From: VRUE01 sp035605155
Lineage (GTDB): Bacteria > Actinomycetota > Thermoleophilia > Solirubrobacterales > 70-9
Length of the DNA: 26,025 bases
Direction: 5' to 3'
Assembly (NCBI GenBank): GCA_035605155.1
Contig: DATNHC010000034.1
Span: forward strand, 1-26,025
Every line of letters starts with the position of its first letter. The stretch's first letter is position 1. The notes beneath the pieces were generated by a model. That model did no database searches and was not told where the DNA came from. It was given only the letters and a program-made list of their open reading frames with translations. Made by a program: the position numbers and the translations under genes. Shown one piece after another: positions 1 through 9,549 of the stretch.

Positions 1-759
1 GCACTAGTTCTGCACCAGTTCCGCTATGACCAGAAGGTCTTCTGGCGCAATCCTGCCTCGGTCTTCTTCACCGTTGCCTTCCCGGTGATCCTGCTGCTGA
101 TCTTCGCGACGGTGTTCGGCGACCAGAAGGTCGAGGTCCGCGGTGGGATCGAGACCACCGCCTACTACGTGCCGGCGATCATCACCCTTGCGGTGATTTC
201 GGCGACGATGCAATCGCTGGCGATGTCACTCGTGATTGCCCGTGAGGACGGCCGGCTGAAGCGGGGTCGCGGCACACCGATGCCGGCCTGGGTCTTCATC
301 GCCGGGCGAGTCGGTAACTCGGCCGTCGTGGCGCTGCTGATGCTGGCGCTGATTGCCGCGATCGGCCGTGCTTTCTACGGCGTCGACATCCCCTGGGGCG
401 AGCTGCCCCAGGTGGTCGTCACCTTGCTGATTGGCGCCGCCACCTTCTGCTGCCTCGGCATCGCCCTTACCGCGGCGATCCCCTCCCAGGACGCCGCGGC
501 GCCGATCGTCAATGCCCTGCTGCTGCCGCTCTACTTCCTCTCCGGGGTCTTCATCCCCGACGACCAGTTGCCCAGCGGCGTCATCCATTTCGCCGACCTC
601 TTCCCAATCCGCCACTTCTTCGAGGCCTTCTTCGACGTCTACGAGGCCGGCAGCGGCGCCGGGCTGCAATGGGACAACCTCGCGGTCGTCGGGCTTTGGG
701 GCATCGGCGGGCTGCTGCTCGCTATCCGCTACTTCCGCTGGACCCCGCGCGGCGGCTGA
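1..759 (+). CDS. ABC-2 type transporter permease, 5'-truncated by the window edge
   Basis: The frame is open from base 1 and ends in TGA at 757-759, giving at least 252 residues; the true start lies outside the window. The product is an integral membrane protein with about six hydrophobic segments. The N-terminal stretch (HQFRYDQKVFWRNPASVFF) is the cytoplasmic amphipathic helix typical of DrrB/ABC-2 permeases, which export drugs, lipids or polysaccharides with a separate ATPase. The conserved late segment with LLLPLYFLSGVFIP followed by FPIRHFFEAFFDV fits the ABC-2 family C-terminal signature. Its ATPase partner is probably just upstream, outside the window. Substrate cannot be read from sequence. 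A GTG at 85 is an internal codon rather than a start, because family-like sequence continues upstream of it. Confidence 0.85.
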   Translation, partial: ALVLHQFRYDQKVFWRNPASVFFTVAFPVILLLIFATVFGDQKVEVRGGIETTAYYVPAIITLAVISATMQSLAMSLVIAREDGRLKRGRGTPMPAWVFIAGRVGNSAVVALLMLALIAAIGRAFYGVDIPWGELPQVVVTLLIGAATFCCLGIALTAAIPSQDAAAPIVNALLLPLYFLSGVFIPDDQLPSGVIHFADLFPIRHFFEAFFDVYEAGSGAGLQWDNLAVVGLWGIGGLLLAIRYFRWTPRGG

Positions 760-773
760 TCCGCTCGCCCATA

Positions 774-779
774 TAGCCT
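774..779 (+). promoter_or_regulatory. Candidate -10 element (TAGCCT) for the VOC gene
   Basis: TAGCCT fits TANNNT and ends 9 nt before the ATG at 789. No Shine-Dalgarno sequence is visible in the short leader, so a near-leaderless transcript is possible. The call rests on the pattern shared with other starts in this window. Confidence 0.35.
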
Positions 780-788
780 CTCGGCCCA

Positions 789-1151
789 ATGCTGCACCAC
801 GTTCTCCTGGAGGTTTCGGACCTTGAGCGGAGCGCGTCGTTCTACGACGCGCTGCTCGCGCCGTTGGGCTGGCGGCGTCATTTCGAGGAGGACGAGACGA
901 TCGGCTGGGGGATCGCCAAACCGGTCTTCTTCATCTCAGCTCACCACGACCCCCAAGCCGGCTTCGGCCTGATCAGCTTCTCAGGGCTGGGAATCGTCGC
1001 CGTCAAGGCCGCCTGGGAGGCCGGCGTCGGCGCCGGCGGGGTCAGCGTCTCGGATCCGGGCGACCGCCGTTCCTACGGCTCCGGCTCATACTCGGCTTTT
1101 CTCAAGGATCCCGACGGGTACGAGATAGAGATCACGATCGGGTCCGACTAG
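789..1151 (+). CDS. VOC-superfamily (glyoxalase/bleomycin-resistance fold) protein
   Basis: This 120-residue protein has the single-domain vicinal oxygen chelate layout. It begins LHHVLLEVSDLERSASFYDALL, the usual first beta-alpha unit with a potential metal ligand His near residue 4, and ends FLKDPDGYEIEITIG, the canonical C-terminal strand carrying a Glu ligand. The length matches small glyoxalase-like or dioxygenase-like members. Substrate is unknown; such proteins act on methylglyoxal adducts, antibiotics or aromatic diols. The stop is 28 nt before the gap start, so it could be co-transcribed with the glycolytic genes, where a role in methylglyoxal detoxification would make sense, but that is inference. 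Confidence 0.8.
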   Translation: MLHHVLLEVSDLERSASFYDALLAPLGWRRHFEEDETIGWGIAKPVFFISAHHDPQAGFGLISFSGLGIVAVKAAWEAGVGAGGVSVSDPGDRRSYGSGSYSAFLKDPDGYEIEITIGSD

Positions 1152-1164
1152 GACCCCGACAACC

Positions 1165-1170
1165 AGGAGG
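1165..1170 (+). promoter_or_regulatory. Strong Shine-Dalgarno of gap
   Basis: AGGAGG ends 9 nt before the ATG at 1180. It fixes the gap start and is among the strongest ribosome binding sites in the window, consistent with high expression of a glycolytic enzyme. Confidence 0.8.
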
Positions 1171-1179
1171 ATTTGAGGC

Positions 1180-2184
<1,005 letters not shown>

Positions 2185-2203
2185 GCGGGCCCGTGAGGGC
2201 GCT

Positions 2204-3391
2204 GTGAGCTTCGGCAAGGCAAGCGTCCGCGACGCCGACGTCGCCGGCAAGCGCGTCCTCGTCCGAGTTGACTTCAACGTGCCGCTCGATGGGGGACGGG
2301 TTGCCGACGACACGCGGATCGGGGCGGCATTGCCGACGATCGAGCTGCTGCGCGAGCGGGGCGCCGCGCTGATCCTCGTCTCGCACCTCGGCCGCCCCGG
2401 GGGCAAGGTCGACCCGGCGCTGTCGATGCGACCGGTCGGCGAGCGCCTCGCCGAGCTGATCGAGACCGAGGTCATACAGGCGCCGGCCGTGGTCGGCGAG
2501 GAGGTCGAGGCGCTGGCGGTGGAGCTCGAGCCCGGCGAGGTGATGCTGCTCGAGAACGTCCGCTTCGAGCCAGGCGAGACCGACGACGACCCGGTGCTGG
2601 CCAAAGCGCTCGTCAGGCTGGCCGATCTCTACGTCAACGACGCCTTCGGCGCTGCCCACCGCGCCCATGCCAGCACTGCCGGGGTGGCCGCCATGCTGCC
2701 CGGCTACGCGGGCCTGCTGCTCGAGCGGGAGGTGACCGAGCTGACACGCGTCGTTGAGTCCCCGCACCGGCCCCTGGTCGTCGTGCTCGGCGGCGCCAAG
2801 GTGAGCGACAAGGTCGGTGTCATCGATCGCTTCCTCGAAGTCGCCGACGAGATCCTGATCGGCGGCGCAATGTGCTTCAGCTTCCTTCGAGCTCAAGGGA
2901 TTTCCACCGGTAGCTCGCTGGTCGAGGAGAGCGGGGTGAAGTTGGCTGAGCAAGCTCTGCGCCGAGCCGAGACCTCCGAGTGCGAGCTGCGCCTGCCGGT
3001 CGATCTCCTGCTGGGCGAGCGCTTCGCCGCCGACGCCGAGCCGGGCGCGATCGATGGGGTCGAGGTGCCCGACGGCTGGATGGGGCTCGATATCGGCCCG
3101 CGCAGCGCTGCGGCCTATGCCGAGGCAATCGCCGCGGCCGGGACCGCGCTCTGGAACGGACCGATGGGCGCCTTCGAGTTGCCCCCGTTCGCCGCCGGCA
3201 CCCGCACCGTGGCCGAGGCCGTTGCCGCGGCGCCGGGCACGACGGTGGTCGGCGGCGGCGACTCGGTGGCGGCGCTGCAGCAGTTCGGGCTCGCCGACGA
3301 GGTGGACTGGCTATCGACCGGAGGAGGAGCATCGTTGGAGCTGCTGGAGGGGAAGAAGCTGCCCGGGGTGGAGGCTTTGCGCGATGCCTGA
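2204..3391 (+). CDS. pgk: Phosphoglycerate kinase
   Basis: The 395-residue protein transfers phosphate from 1,3-bisphosphoglycerate to ADP in the cytoplasm. The GTG start is chosen because the reading SFGKASVRDADVAGKRVLVRVDFNVPL aligns with the usual N-terminus. Substrate-binding RVDFNVPL and SHLGRP motifs lie in the N-domain. GGAKVSDK, the hinge-side LWNGPMGAFE and the nucleotide-binding GGGDSVAAL motif are in the C-domain. Length is typical. Its stop overlaps the tpiA start by 8 nt, which implies translational coupling. No strong Shine-Dalgarno sequence precedes the GTG; translation may depend on gap. Confidence 0.96.
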   Translation: MSFGKASVRDADVAGKRVLVRVDFNVPLDGGRVADDTRIGAALPTIELLRERGAALILVSHLGRPGGKVDPALSMRPVGERLAELIETEVIQAPAVVGEEVEALAVELEPGEVMLLENVRFEPGETDDDPVLAKALVRLADLYVNDAFGAAHRAHASTAGVAAMLPGYAGLLLEREVTELTRVVESPHRPLVVVLGGAKVSDKVGVIDRFLEVADEILIGGAMCFSFLRAQGISTGSSLVEESGVKLAEQALRRAETSECELRLPVDLLLGERFAADAEPGAIDGVEVPDGWMGLDIGPRSAAAYAEAIAAAGTALWNGPMGAFELPPFAAGTRTVAEAVAAAPGTTVVGGGDSVAALQQFGLADEVDWLSTGGGASLELLEGKKLPGVEALRDA

Positions 3392-4133
3392 GCGCACCCC
3401 CTACATCGCTGCCAACTGGAAGATGCACAAGACCGTTGCCGAGGCGAGCGAGTTCGTCGACGCGCTGCTGCCGCAGATCGCGGCGACGCAGAGCGACGTC
3501 GTCATCTGCCCGCCGTTCTCGGCCCTGAGCGCGGTGGTCGAGCGGCGCTATGGCACCGCCGTCAAGGTGGCCGCCCAGAACATGCACGAGGAGGATTCGG
3601 GCGCCTTCACCGGAGAGGTCTCGGCGCCGATGCTGGTCGAGCTCGACGTCGAAGCCGTCGTCCTCGGTCACTCCGAGCGGCGCGAGCTCTTCGGCGAGAC
3701 CGACGAGGCGCTGGCGCGCAAGGTGCCCGCCGCCCTCGCCGCCGGGTTGGAGCCGATCCTCTGCATCGGTGAGACCGAGGAGGCTCACGACGGCGGTCAG
3801 ACCGAGGCGGTGCTCGAGCGCCAGCTTCAGGCGGACCTCTCCGCGGTCGAGGGCGGCAGGCTGAGCGAGGTGGTGATCGCCTACGAGCCGATCTGGGCGA
3901 TCGGCACGGGGCGAACCGCCACCCCCGAGCAGGCCCAGGAGGCATGCGCCTACATCCGCGACCTGCTGCGGGTGCGCGGCGCCGCTGCCGATGCCGTGCG
4001 CATCCTCTATGGCGGCTCGGTCAAGCCCGACAACGCCGCAGAGCTGATCGGGCAGCCTGACATCGACGGCGCCCTCGTCGGCGGCGCCAGCCTGGATCCC
4101 GATGACTTCGCGGCGATCGTCAAGGCCGCATGA
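3384..4133 (+). CDS. tpiA: Triosephosphate isomerase
   Basis: The 249-residue TIM-barrel enzyme interconverts dihydroxyacetone phosphate and glyceraldehyde-3-phosphate. The ATG at 3384 gives MPERTPYIAANWKMHKT with the catalytic Lys in NWKMH. An upstream GGAGG at 3370-3374, inside the end of pgk, supports this start; the frame is open further upstream only because it overlaps pgk. Catalytic His lies in GHSERRELFGETDE and catalytic Glu in YEPIWAIGTG. The phosphate-binding LYGGSVKPDNA is near the C-terminus. It overlaps pgk by 8 nt, and gpmI follows after a 19-nt gap. Confidence 0.96.
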   Translation: MPERTPYIAANWKMHKTVAEASEFVDALLPQIAATQSDVVICPPFSALSAVVERRYGTAVKVAAQNMHEEDSGAFTGEVSAPMLVELDVEAVVLGHSERRELFGETDEALARKVPAALAAGLEPILCIGETEEAHDGGQTEAVLERQLQADLSAVEGGRLSEVVIAYEPIWAIGTGRTATPEQAQEACAYIRDLLRVRGAAADAVRILYGGSVKPDNAAELIGQPDIDGALVGGASLDPDDFAAIVKAA

Positions 4134-4152
4134 CGGCCCCAGGGGTCGCACC

Positions 4153-5679
4153 ATGAATCCCACTGTCCCCTCTCTGGCGTTGGTCATCCTCGACGGCTGG
4201 GGGCTGGCCGAGCCTGGCCCGGGCAACGCGATCTCTCTAGCCAAGACGCCTGTGTTCGATCGCCTCTGGGCCGACTTTCCCCACGCACAGCTCTCTGCCC
4301 AGGGCCGCGACGTCGGCCTGCCCGACGGGCAGATGGGCAACTCCGAGGTCGGTCACCTCAACCTCGGCGCCGGGGCGATCGTCAAGCAGGACCTGGCGCG
4401 GATCGACGACGCGATCGCCGACGGCAGCTTCTTCGAGAACGCGGCGTTGCTCGCTGCCTGCGATCGCGCCCGGCGCAGCCCGCGCGGGCGGCTGCACCTG
4501 CTCGGCCTCGTCTCCGACGGCGGCGTGCATTCCGGCTGGGAGCACATCGAGGCGACGATCGAGCTTGCCTCTCAGGAGGGCGTTCCCGACGTCGTCTTCC
4601 ACGCCTTCACCGACGGCCGCGACACCTTGCCGCACGGCGGCCGCGGCTACCTGACCGAGCTGGAGCGGTGGCTTCGGCAAGCCGGTCGTATCGCCACGGT
4701 CAGCGGTCGCTACTACGCGATGGACCGCGACACGCGCTGGGAGCGGACCAAGCTCGCCTACGACGCGATCGTCCACGCGCAGGGACTGCGCGCGGCGAGC
4801 GCCGAGGAGGCGATCGCCGCCTCCTACGAGCGCGGTGAGACGGACGAGTTCGTCAAGCCGACGGTGATCGGTGACTACGACGGTGCCACGACCGGCGACA
4901 TCGCCCTCTTCATCAACTTCCGCCCCGACCGGGCGCGGCAGTTGACCCGCGCGCTGGCCGAGCCGAGCTTCGACGAGCTCTCGCGATCCGGCGGCCCCTT
5001 GCTCGATCTGACGACGATGACCGAGTACCGCAAGGGCTGGCCCTACCGGGTCGCCTTCCCCGAGGAGCGGCCGCAGACGACCCTGGCTGAGACGATCGGC
5101 GCGGCGGGTGGTAGGCAGCTGCACGTCGCCGAGACCGAGAAGTACGCCCACGTCACGTACTTCTTCAACGGCGGCCGCGAGCAGGAGCTGGAGGGAGAAG
5201 AGCGCCATCTGGTCGGCTCGCCGCGCGACGTCCCCACCTACGACCATAAGCCCGAGATGAGCGCTGGCGCTGCCGCCGACGCCTTCGTCGGGCACTGGAG
5301 CGAGGGCGACTACCGCTTCGGGATCATCAACTTCGCCAACCCCGACATGGTCGGTCACACCGGCGTCATCCCCGCGGCCGTTGCGGCCGTCGAAGAGGTC
5401 GACGGGTGTCTCGGCGACGTGGTCGAGGCGGTGACTGCAAAGGAGGGCGCCTGCATCGTCACCGCCGATCACGGCAATTGCGACCACATGCTCGAGCCGG
5501 ACGGCTCGCCCAACACCGCGCACTCCCTGAACCCGGTGCCGCTCATCGTTACCGCGGAGGGGCTCGAGTTGCGCAACGGAGGCATCCTCGCCGACGTCGC
5601 CCCGACCGCGCTCGAGCTGCTCGGCATCCCGCAGCCCGGTGCGATGACCGGTCGCTCCCTAATCGTCTCCCAGGCGTAG
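4153..5679 (+). CDS. gpmI: 2,3-bisphosphoglycerate-independent phosphoglycerate mutase
   Basis: The 508-residue metalloenzyme (Mn-dependent in the family) converts 3-phosphoglycerate to 2-phosphoglycerate. The chosen ATG gives MNPTVPSLALVILDGWG, with the first metal-binding Asp in LDGWG; AGGGG sits 7 nt upstream. The phosphoserine nucleophile lies in GNSEVGHLNLGAG at about residue 64. Further family motifs are DGRDT, GRYYAMDRD, the phosphate-binding FINFRPDRARQL, NFANPDMVGHTG and the metal site TADHGNCD. Length is typical (about 510). It is the last glycolytic gene of the cluster; enolase and pyruvate kinase are not present in the window. Confidence 0.96.
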   Translation: MNPTVPSLALVILDGWGLAEPGPGNAISLAKTPVFDRLWADFPHAQLSAQGRDVGLPDGQMGNSEVGHLNLGAGAIVKQDLARIDDAIADGSFFENAALLAACDRARRSPRGRLHLLGLVSDGGVHSGWEHIEATIELASQEGVPDVVFHAFTDGRDTLPHGGRGYLTELERWLRQAGRIATVSGRYYAMDRDTRWERTKLAYDAIVHAQGLRAASAEEAIAASYERGETDEFVKPTVIGDYDGATTGDIALFINFRPDRARQLTRALAEPSFDELSRSGGPLLDLTTMTEYRKGWPYRVAFPEERPQTTLAETIGAAGGRQLHVAETEKYAHVTYFFNGGREQELEGEERHLVGSPRDVPTYDHKPEMSAGAAADAFVGHWSEGDYRFGIINFANPDMVGHTGVIPAAVAAVEEVDGCLGDVVEAVTAKEGACIVTADHGNCDHMLEPDGSPNTAHSLNPVPLIVTAEGLELRNGGILADVAPTALELLGIPQPGAMTGRSLIVSQA

Positions 5680-5703
5680 ATGCACCGCCGTTCGATGCAT
5701 TGA

Positions 5704-5719
5704 GCACACTCTGGTGTGC
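5704..5719. repeat. Short inverted repeat upstream of tgt
   Basis: GCACAC-TCTG-GTGTGC is a perfect 6-bp inverted repeat in the 58-bp gap between gpmI and the preferred tgt start. It lacks a T-tract, so it is not a convincing intrinsic terminator. It could be a small operator or chance. Confidence 0.4.
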
Positions 5720-5737
5720 AAAATCGATCGCACGGCG

Positions 5738-6946
5738 ATGAGGATCGACGGGAACAGGCTCAGCTTCGAGATCGGGGCGCGGGACGGCGCGGCTCGGACC
5801 GGCGTTCTCCACACCGCGCATGGTGAGGTTCGGACCCCCGCCTTCATCCCCCTGGCGACCAAGGGAACTGTGCGCGGCCTCGAGGCTCGCGAGGTGGCCG
5901 GCCTCGGCTACGAGATGGTGCTTGGCAACACCTACCACCTGTTTGTGTCTCCGGGGCAAGACAGGATCGCCGCCGCTGGTGGGCTGCATGGGTTCATGGG
6001 CTGGGAGCGGGCGTTGATCACGGACTCGGGCGGGTTCCAGGTCTTCTCGTTGGCGCATGGCGGGGTCGCCAACGAGATCAAGGGCAGCGGCAGGAAAGGT
6101 GGCGAGCATGGGTCGGTGGTCTCGATCGGCGAGGAGGGGGTGCGGTTCCGGTCTTACCGGGACGGGGCGTCGTTGTTCATCTCGCCAGAGGTCTCGATGC
6201 AGGTGCAGGCGGCGCTGGGTTCGGACATCGCGCTGGTCTTCGACGAGTGCACGCCGTTCCACGCCGACCGCGAGTACACGGCGCGCTCGACCGAGCGCAC
6301 GCACCGCTGGCTCGATCGCTGCCTCGCCTGGCACGAGCGCGAGGGACCGGAGCGGCAGGCCGTGTTCGGCATCGTCCAGGGCGGGGTCCACGAGGACCTG
6401 CGCCGCGAATCTGCCGATTATGTGAGCGCTGCTGGCGTCGACGGCGTGGCGATTGGCGGAACACTGGGCCGCGACAAGGACGAGATGCGCGAGGTGCTGG
6501 CGATGACCGCGCCGCTGCTGCCCGAAGCGGCGCCCAAGCACCTACTCGGCATCGGCGAGGTCGACGACCTGCTGGCCGGCGTCGCACTCGGCCTCGACGT
6601 CTTCGACTGCGCCGTGCCGACACGGCTTGCCCGCCACGGCGTCGTCTTGGTCCCCGATCCCCAGAACCGCTTCCGCCTCGACCTGCGCAAAGCGGGTCAC
6701 GAGGGCGATCGCGATCCAATCGCCGACGGCTGCCCTTGCCCGGCCTGCCAGAACCACGATCGCGACTACCTCAGCTACCTCTCCCGCGCCGAGGAGCTGA
6801 CCGCCGTCCGCCTTCTCTGCCTGCACAACCTCACCTACCTGCAAGAGCTGATGAAGGGCGCCCGTGCCGCTATAGCAGCCGGTTGCTTCTCGGCCTATGC
6901 CAGCCACGTCGAGGAAGGAAGGACGCCGTGGGACGCCTCTCGCTGA
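5738..6946 (+). CDS. tgt: tRNA-guanine transglycosylase (queuine/preQ1 tRNA-ribosyltransferase)
   Basis: The 402-residue TIM-barrel enzyme exchanges guanine-34 of GUN-anticodon tRNAs for preQ1 in queuosine synthesis. The general-base Asp is in DSGGFQVFS (about residue 96) and the nucleophilic Asp is in GLDVFDCAVPTR (about residue 290). The Zn site is C-P-C-P-A-C followed by a distal LCLHNLTYL His. The ATG at 5738 is preferred over a GTG at 5714 because family homology begins around FEIGARDGAARTG, and the GTG lies inside an inverted repeat. The common SGRNG stretch after PTR reads LARHG here. No other queuosine genes are in the window. It ends 21 nt from the convergent kinase gene with no clear terminator between. 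Confidence 0.93.
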   Translation: MRIDGNRLSFEIGARDGAARTGVLHTAHGEVRTPAFIPLATKGTVRGLEAREVAGLGYEMVLGNTYHLFVSPGQDRIAAAGGLHGFMGWERALITDSGGFQVFSLAHGGVANEIKGSGRKGGEHGSVVSIGEEGVRFRSYRDGASLFISPEVSMQVQAALGSDIALVFDECTPFHADREYTARSTERTHRWLDRCLAWHEREGPERQAVFGIVQGGVHEDLRRESADYVSAAGVDGVAIGGTLGRDKDEMREVLAMTAPLLPEAAPKHLLGIGEVDDLLAGVALGLDVFDCAVPTRLARHGVVLVPDPQNRFRLDLRKAGHEGDRDPIADGCPCPACQNHDRDYLSYLSRAEELTAVRLLCLHNLTYLQELMKGARAAIAAGCFSAYASHVEEGRTPWDASR

Positions 6947-6967
6947 CAGGACCCGCTCGCCAAGGCG

Positions 6968-8191
6968 TCACTCGGTGTTCTTCTTGACCAGGTCCTTGAG
7001 TTCGTCCACTACCCGATCGATTGTGTTGCCGGCGACTTCCGTCGCTCGGACTCCGCTGGCCTGGTCTGTGGCGTAGATAACAGCTGCGGCGACGGCAGCT
7101 GCGATCAGGACGAGGGCGACCAGCGCCATTACGAAGCGGGCGAAGCGGGAGAAGGCGCTGCGCCTTCGTGGCGGCGCCGAGGGCGGGGGGGCGGAGGGAG
7201 GAGCGGCTGGGTGGCGCACGGGGCGCCTACTCGGCGAGGGGGCTGGCCGGTACTCGGTCTGGGCGGTGCGGTCGAGCCGGCGGGTCTTGGTCTCGCCGTC
7301 GCCCAAGACGCGCGTCGCGGCCGTGCTCTCGCCCTCCGGCAGGGTCACGTCCTCGCCCTGCATACCGAGCTCGAGTCCGCCGGCCAGCTCGCTGGCGCTG
7401 GCATAACGGCGGTCGGGATCGCCCTCGAGAGCTCGCAGCACCGCCGCCCCGAGCGTCTCGGGCACATCGTCGTTGTAGGTGCTGGGCGGCAGCGGGCGCT
7501 CGTTTTGCTGGCGCACCGCCAGCTCGGCGAGGCTCGAGCCCTCGTAGGGCAAGCGGCCGGTGAGGAACTGGTAGAGGACGACGCCCAGCGCGTAAACGTC
7601 GGTTGCCGGCGTCGCCTCCTCGCCGCGCACCTGCTCGGGAGAAAGGTAGGCGGCCGTGCCGACCACCGAGCCGACCTGGGTGATGCGGGTCTGTTCGGCT
7701 GCTCGCGCGATGCCGAAGTCGGCCAGCTTGATGGTCATCTCGCCGCCACCCACCGGACCGCCGACCACCATCAGGTTGCCGGGCTTGACGTCGCGGTGGA
7801 TGATGCCCCGCCGGTGGGCATAGTCGAGACCGGCGCAGGCCTGGGCCCCGATCTCGGCGGTCTTCGTCGCATCGAGCGGCCCCTGTTGCTGGAGGATCTG
7901 CGCTCCTGAGCGGCCCTGCACGTACTCCATGACGATGTAATGGCGACCTTCGTCGATGCCTGTGTCGTAGACCTGGACGATGTTCGGATGGATCAGTTTC
8001 GCCACTGCCAGGGCCTCGCGGCGGAAGCGAGCGACGAAGCGCTCGTCGTCGGAGAGGTGCTCGGCGAGGATCTTCACCGCGACGGTGCGCTCGAGCGTCA
8101 GGTCGGTTGCCATGTGGACGCTCGACATCCCGCCGGAGCCGAGCCGATCGCCGATCTCATAACGGCCAGAGAGGATTCCGGAAGCCATCAT
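6968..8191 (-). CDS. Membrane-anchored Ser/Thr protein kinase (PknB-like, no PASTA repeats)
   Basis: This 407-residue Hanks-type kinase has a Gly-rich loop (GSGGMSSV), ATP-binding Lys40, helix-C Glu59, catalytic HRDVKPGN (Asp134), DFG (Asp158) and an APE-equivalent SPEQ. The activation segment contains several Thr/Ser residues, as in autophosphorylating PknB enzymes. After the kinase domain comes a Pro/Arg-rich linker, a single transmembrane segment (about 351-374) and a 33-residue outside tail, so the usual extracellular PASTA sensor is absent. The start codon overlaps the stop of the upstream lipoprotein gene (ATGA), implying coupled synthesis. A second ATG immediately follows the first, and either may be used. 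Targets are unknown. Confidence 0.93.
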   Translation of the reverse strand: MMASGILSGRYEIGDRLGSGGMSSVHMATDLTLERTVAVKILAEHLSDDERFVARFRREALAVAKLIHPNIVQVYDTGIDEGRHYIVMEYVQGRSGAQILQQQGPLDATKTAEIGAQACAGLDYAHRRGIIHRDVKPGNLMVVGGPVGGGEMTIKLADFGIARAAEQTRITQVGSVVGTAAYLSPEQVRGEEATPATDVYALGVVLYQFLTGRLPYEGSSLAELAVRQQNERPLPPSTYNDDVPETLGAAVLRALEGDPDRRYASASELAGGLELGMQGEDVTLPEGESTAATRVLGDGETKTRRLDRTAQTEYRPAPSPSRRPVRHPAAPPSAPPPSAPPRRRSAFSRFARFVMALVALVLIAAAVAAAVIYATDQASGVRATEVAGNTIDRVVDELKDLVKKNTE

Positions 8192-8748
8192 TCTTCTCCG
8201 GGAGCAGCCGGTTCGCTGGGAGCGATCCCGCCGGGTGTGCCGGTCCCTCCGTCTTCGCTCGGCGGGGGGCTCGTCGGCGGTTCGGCCGGAGTGGTTTCGG
8301 TGGGGGTCGTCGGTGGCAGGTCTGCTTCCTTTTCCGCTTGCTTTTCTTCCTTTTCGCGTTCCTTTTCGGCCTTCTTTTCCTGACCGGGGGGTTCGGTGCG
8401 CTCGGTCATCGTCTCTTCCGTGTCCGGCTCGATCGCTTCGGTTGTCGTTTCTTCACAGGTGGTGACCACTTCGGCCAGCCGCGCGACGCCCTGCTGCAGA
8501 GCCTGCTCGAGCTTCGGATCCACACCCTGCAGCGATTCGACCTGGACGCTGACCTCTTCGGCAGCTTCGGCAGCCCCTTCGCATTCACCTTCGCTCGCCA
8601 GCTGCTCGACCGTGTTGAGGTTTTCGGTGATCTCCTGCGCGGTCGAGCCGGGCAGGAGCTTGGCGTCCTCGCCGCCGCAGGAGGCAAGGCCGACAGCGGT
8701 CAGCGCTCCCAGGGCGAGGGCCAGCGCGAATGCTGCGGGTCGACGCAT
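8188..8748 (-). CDS. Lipoprotein with acidic/coiled and Pro/Thr-rich C-terminal region
   Basis: This 186-residue protein begins MRRPAAFALALALG and has a lipobox LASC with the lipidated Cys at about residue 24, so it is predicted to be exported and anchored on the outer face of the membrane. Residues about 30-100 look helical (TAQEITENLNTVEQLASEG, then two more Cys). A highly charged Glu/Lys segment follows, then a low-complexity Pro/Thr/Ser/Gly tail. I do not recognise a named family. The ATG at 8748 is selected because it creates the signal peptide; the frame continues upstream without family-like sequence. The ATGA overlap with the kinase gene suggests a functional partner, for example an external sensor for a kinase that lacks a sensor domain. 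That is inference. Confidence 0.75.
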   Translation of the reverse strand: MRRPAAFALALALGALTAVGLASCGGEDAKLLPGSTAQEITENLNTVEQLASEGECEGAAEAAEEVSVQVESLQGVDPKLEQALQQGVARLAEVVTTCEETTTEAIEPDTEETMTERTEPPGQEKKAEKEREKEEKQAEKEADLPPTTPTETTPAEPPTSPPPSEDGGTGTPGGIAPSEPAAPGEE

Positions 8749-8755
8749 CCGTGCG

Positions 8756-8761
8756 AGTCTA
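8756..8761 (-). promoter_or_regulatory. Candidate -10 element (TAGACT) for the lipoprotein-kinase operon
   Basis: Read on the minus strand, TAGACT matches TANNNT and ends exactly 7 nt before the ATG at 8748. Transcription would then start at or next to the start codon. No Shine-Dalgarno sequence fits in the gap. Confidence 0.5.
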
Positions 8762-8801
8762 GAGAACGTCCCCTGGGGCGGATTTTCCCTGCAATTGAGC
8801 G

Positions 8802-9542
8802 TCACTGGCCAGTGTAGAGGCGGTTGGCGAGGCGGCTGGGCAGGCCGGCGTCGGCGATCGGGGCTGCCGCCCGTTCGATGTCGTAGGCGACCCGGTGAAA
8901 GCGCGCCGTCTGTGCCTCGGTGTCCAGCTCCAGCCAGGCGGCACGGGGGTCGCCGTCGCGCGGCTGCCCGACGCTGCCCGGATTGACCAGCCACTCGCCT
9001 TCGCCCAGGTCGAGCAGCGCGCCGTCGCTCGCCTGGGCCCCGCGCGTCTCGCTCGTGTTGCCTTCTCCGGGGCGGTGGAAGAAGAGCGCCACATGGGAGT
9101 GGCCGATCAGCGCAACACGCTCGGGGTGCGAGTCCATCGCCGTCTCGGCTTGATCGCTGGAGAGCACGTACTCCCATACCGGGTCGCGTGGGGAGGCGTG
9201 GAAGAGGCCGAAACCGCAAGTGTTGACCTGCGGCTTCAGCTCGCGCAGGAACTCGAGCGTCCGCTCGGCGACGTTGCCGCGCGTCCACTCGACGGCGACG
9301 GCCGCTGCCTCCGAGAAGGAAGCGATGTCAAGACCACCGAGCACGGCGATGTCGTGATTGCCCACCAGGCAGACATCGCAGCGCTCACGGACCAGGTCGA
9401 CGCAGGCGTCCGGCTCGACTCCGTAGCCGACCACGTCGCCGAGGCACCAGATCTGCTCGGCGCCGGCCGACTCGCTGGCGTCGAGAACTGCCTCGAGCGC
9501 CGGCAGGTTGGCGTGCACGTCGGTGATCACGGCGACCCTCAC
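8802..9542 (-). CDS. Metallophosphoesterase (calcineurin-like phosphodiesterase)
   Basis: The 246-residue cytoplasmic protein carries the dinuclear-metal motifs in order: DVHANLPALEAVL (D8, H10), GDVVGYG, GNHD and GHSH, then NPGSVGQPRDGDPRA. This is the small YfcE/MJ0936-like class of phosphodiesterases. The natural substrate cannot be read. The GTG start at 9542 gives VRVAVITDVHANL, where the family normally begins; the ORF extends upstream only by chance. The gene is divergent from argS, with only about 70-80 bp between starts, and lies 53 nt upstream of the lipoprotein gene on the same strand. Confidence 0.9.
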   Translation of the reverse strand: MRVAVITDVHANLPALEAVLDASESAGAEQIWCLGDVVGYGVEPDACVDLVRERCDVCLVGNHDIAVLGGLDIASFSEAAAVAVEWTRGNVAERTLEFLRELKPQVNTCGFGLFHASPRDPVWEYVLSSDQAETAMDSHPERVALIGHSHVALFFHRPGEGNTSETRGAQASDGALLDLGEGEWLVNPGSVGQPRDGDPRAAWLELDTEAQTARFHRVAYDIERAAAPIADAGLPSRLANRLYTGQ

Positions 9543-9549
9543 GCCGGCC

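Noticed and set aside
4237..5523. Long minus-strand open frame opposite gpmI
   Set aside because: No recognisable domain, and it lies fully inside a complete and conserved gpmI.
5704..5719. Inverted repeat before tgt as a terminator of the glycolytic cluster
   Set aside because: The stem is only 6 bp and no T-tract follows; I list it only as a short repeat.
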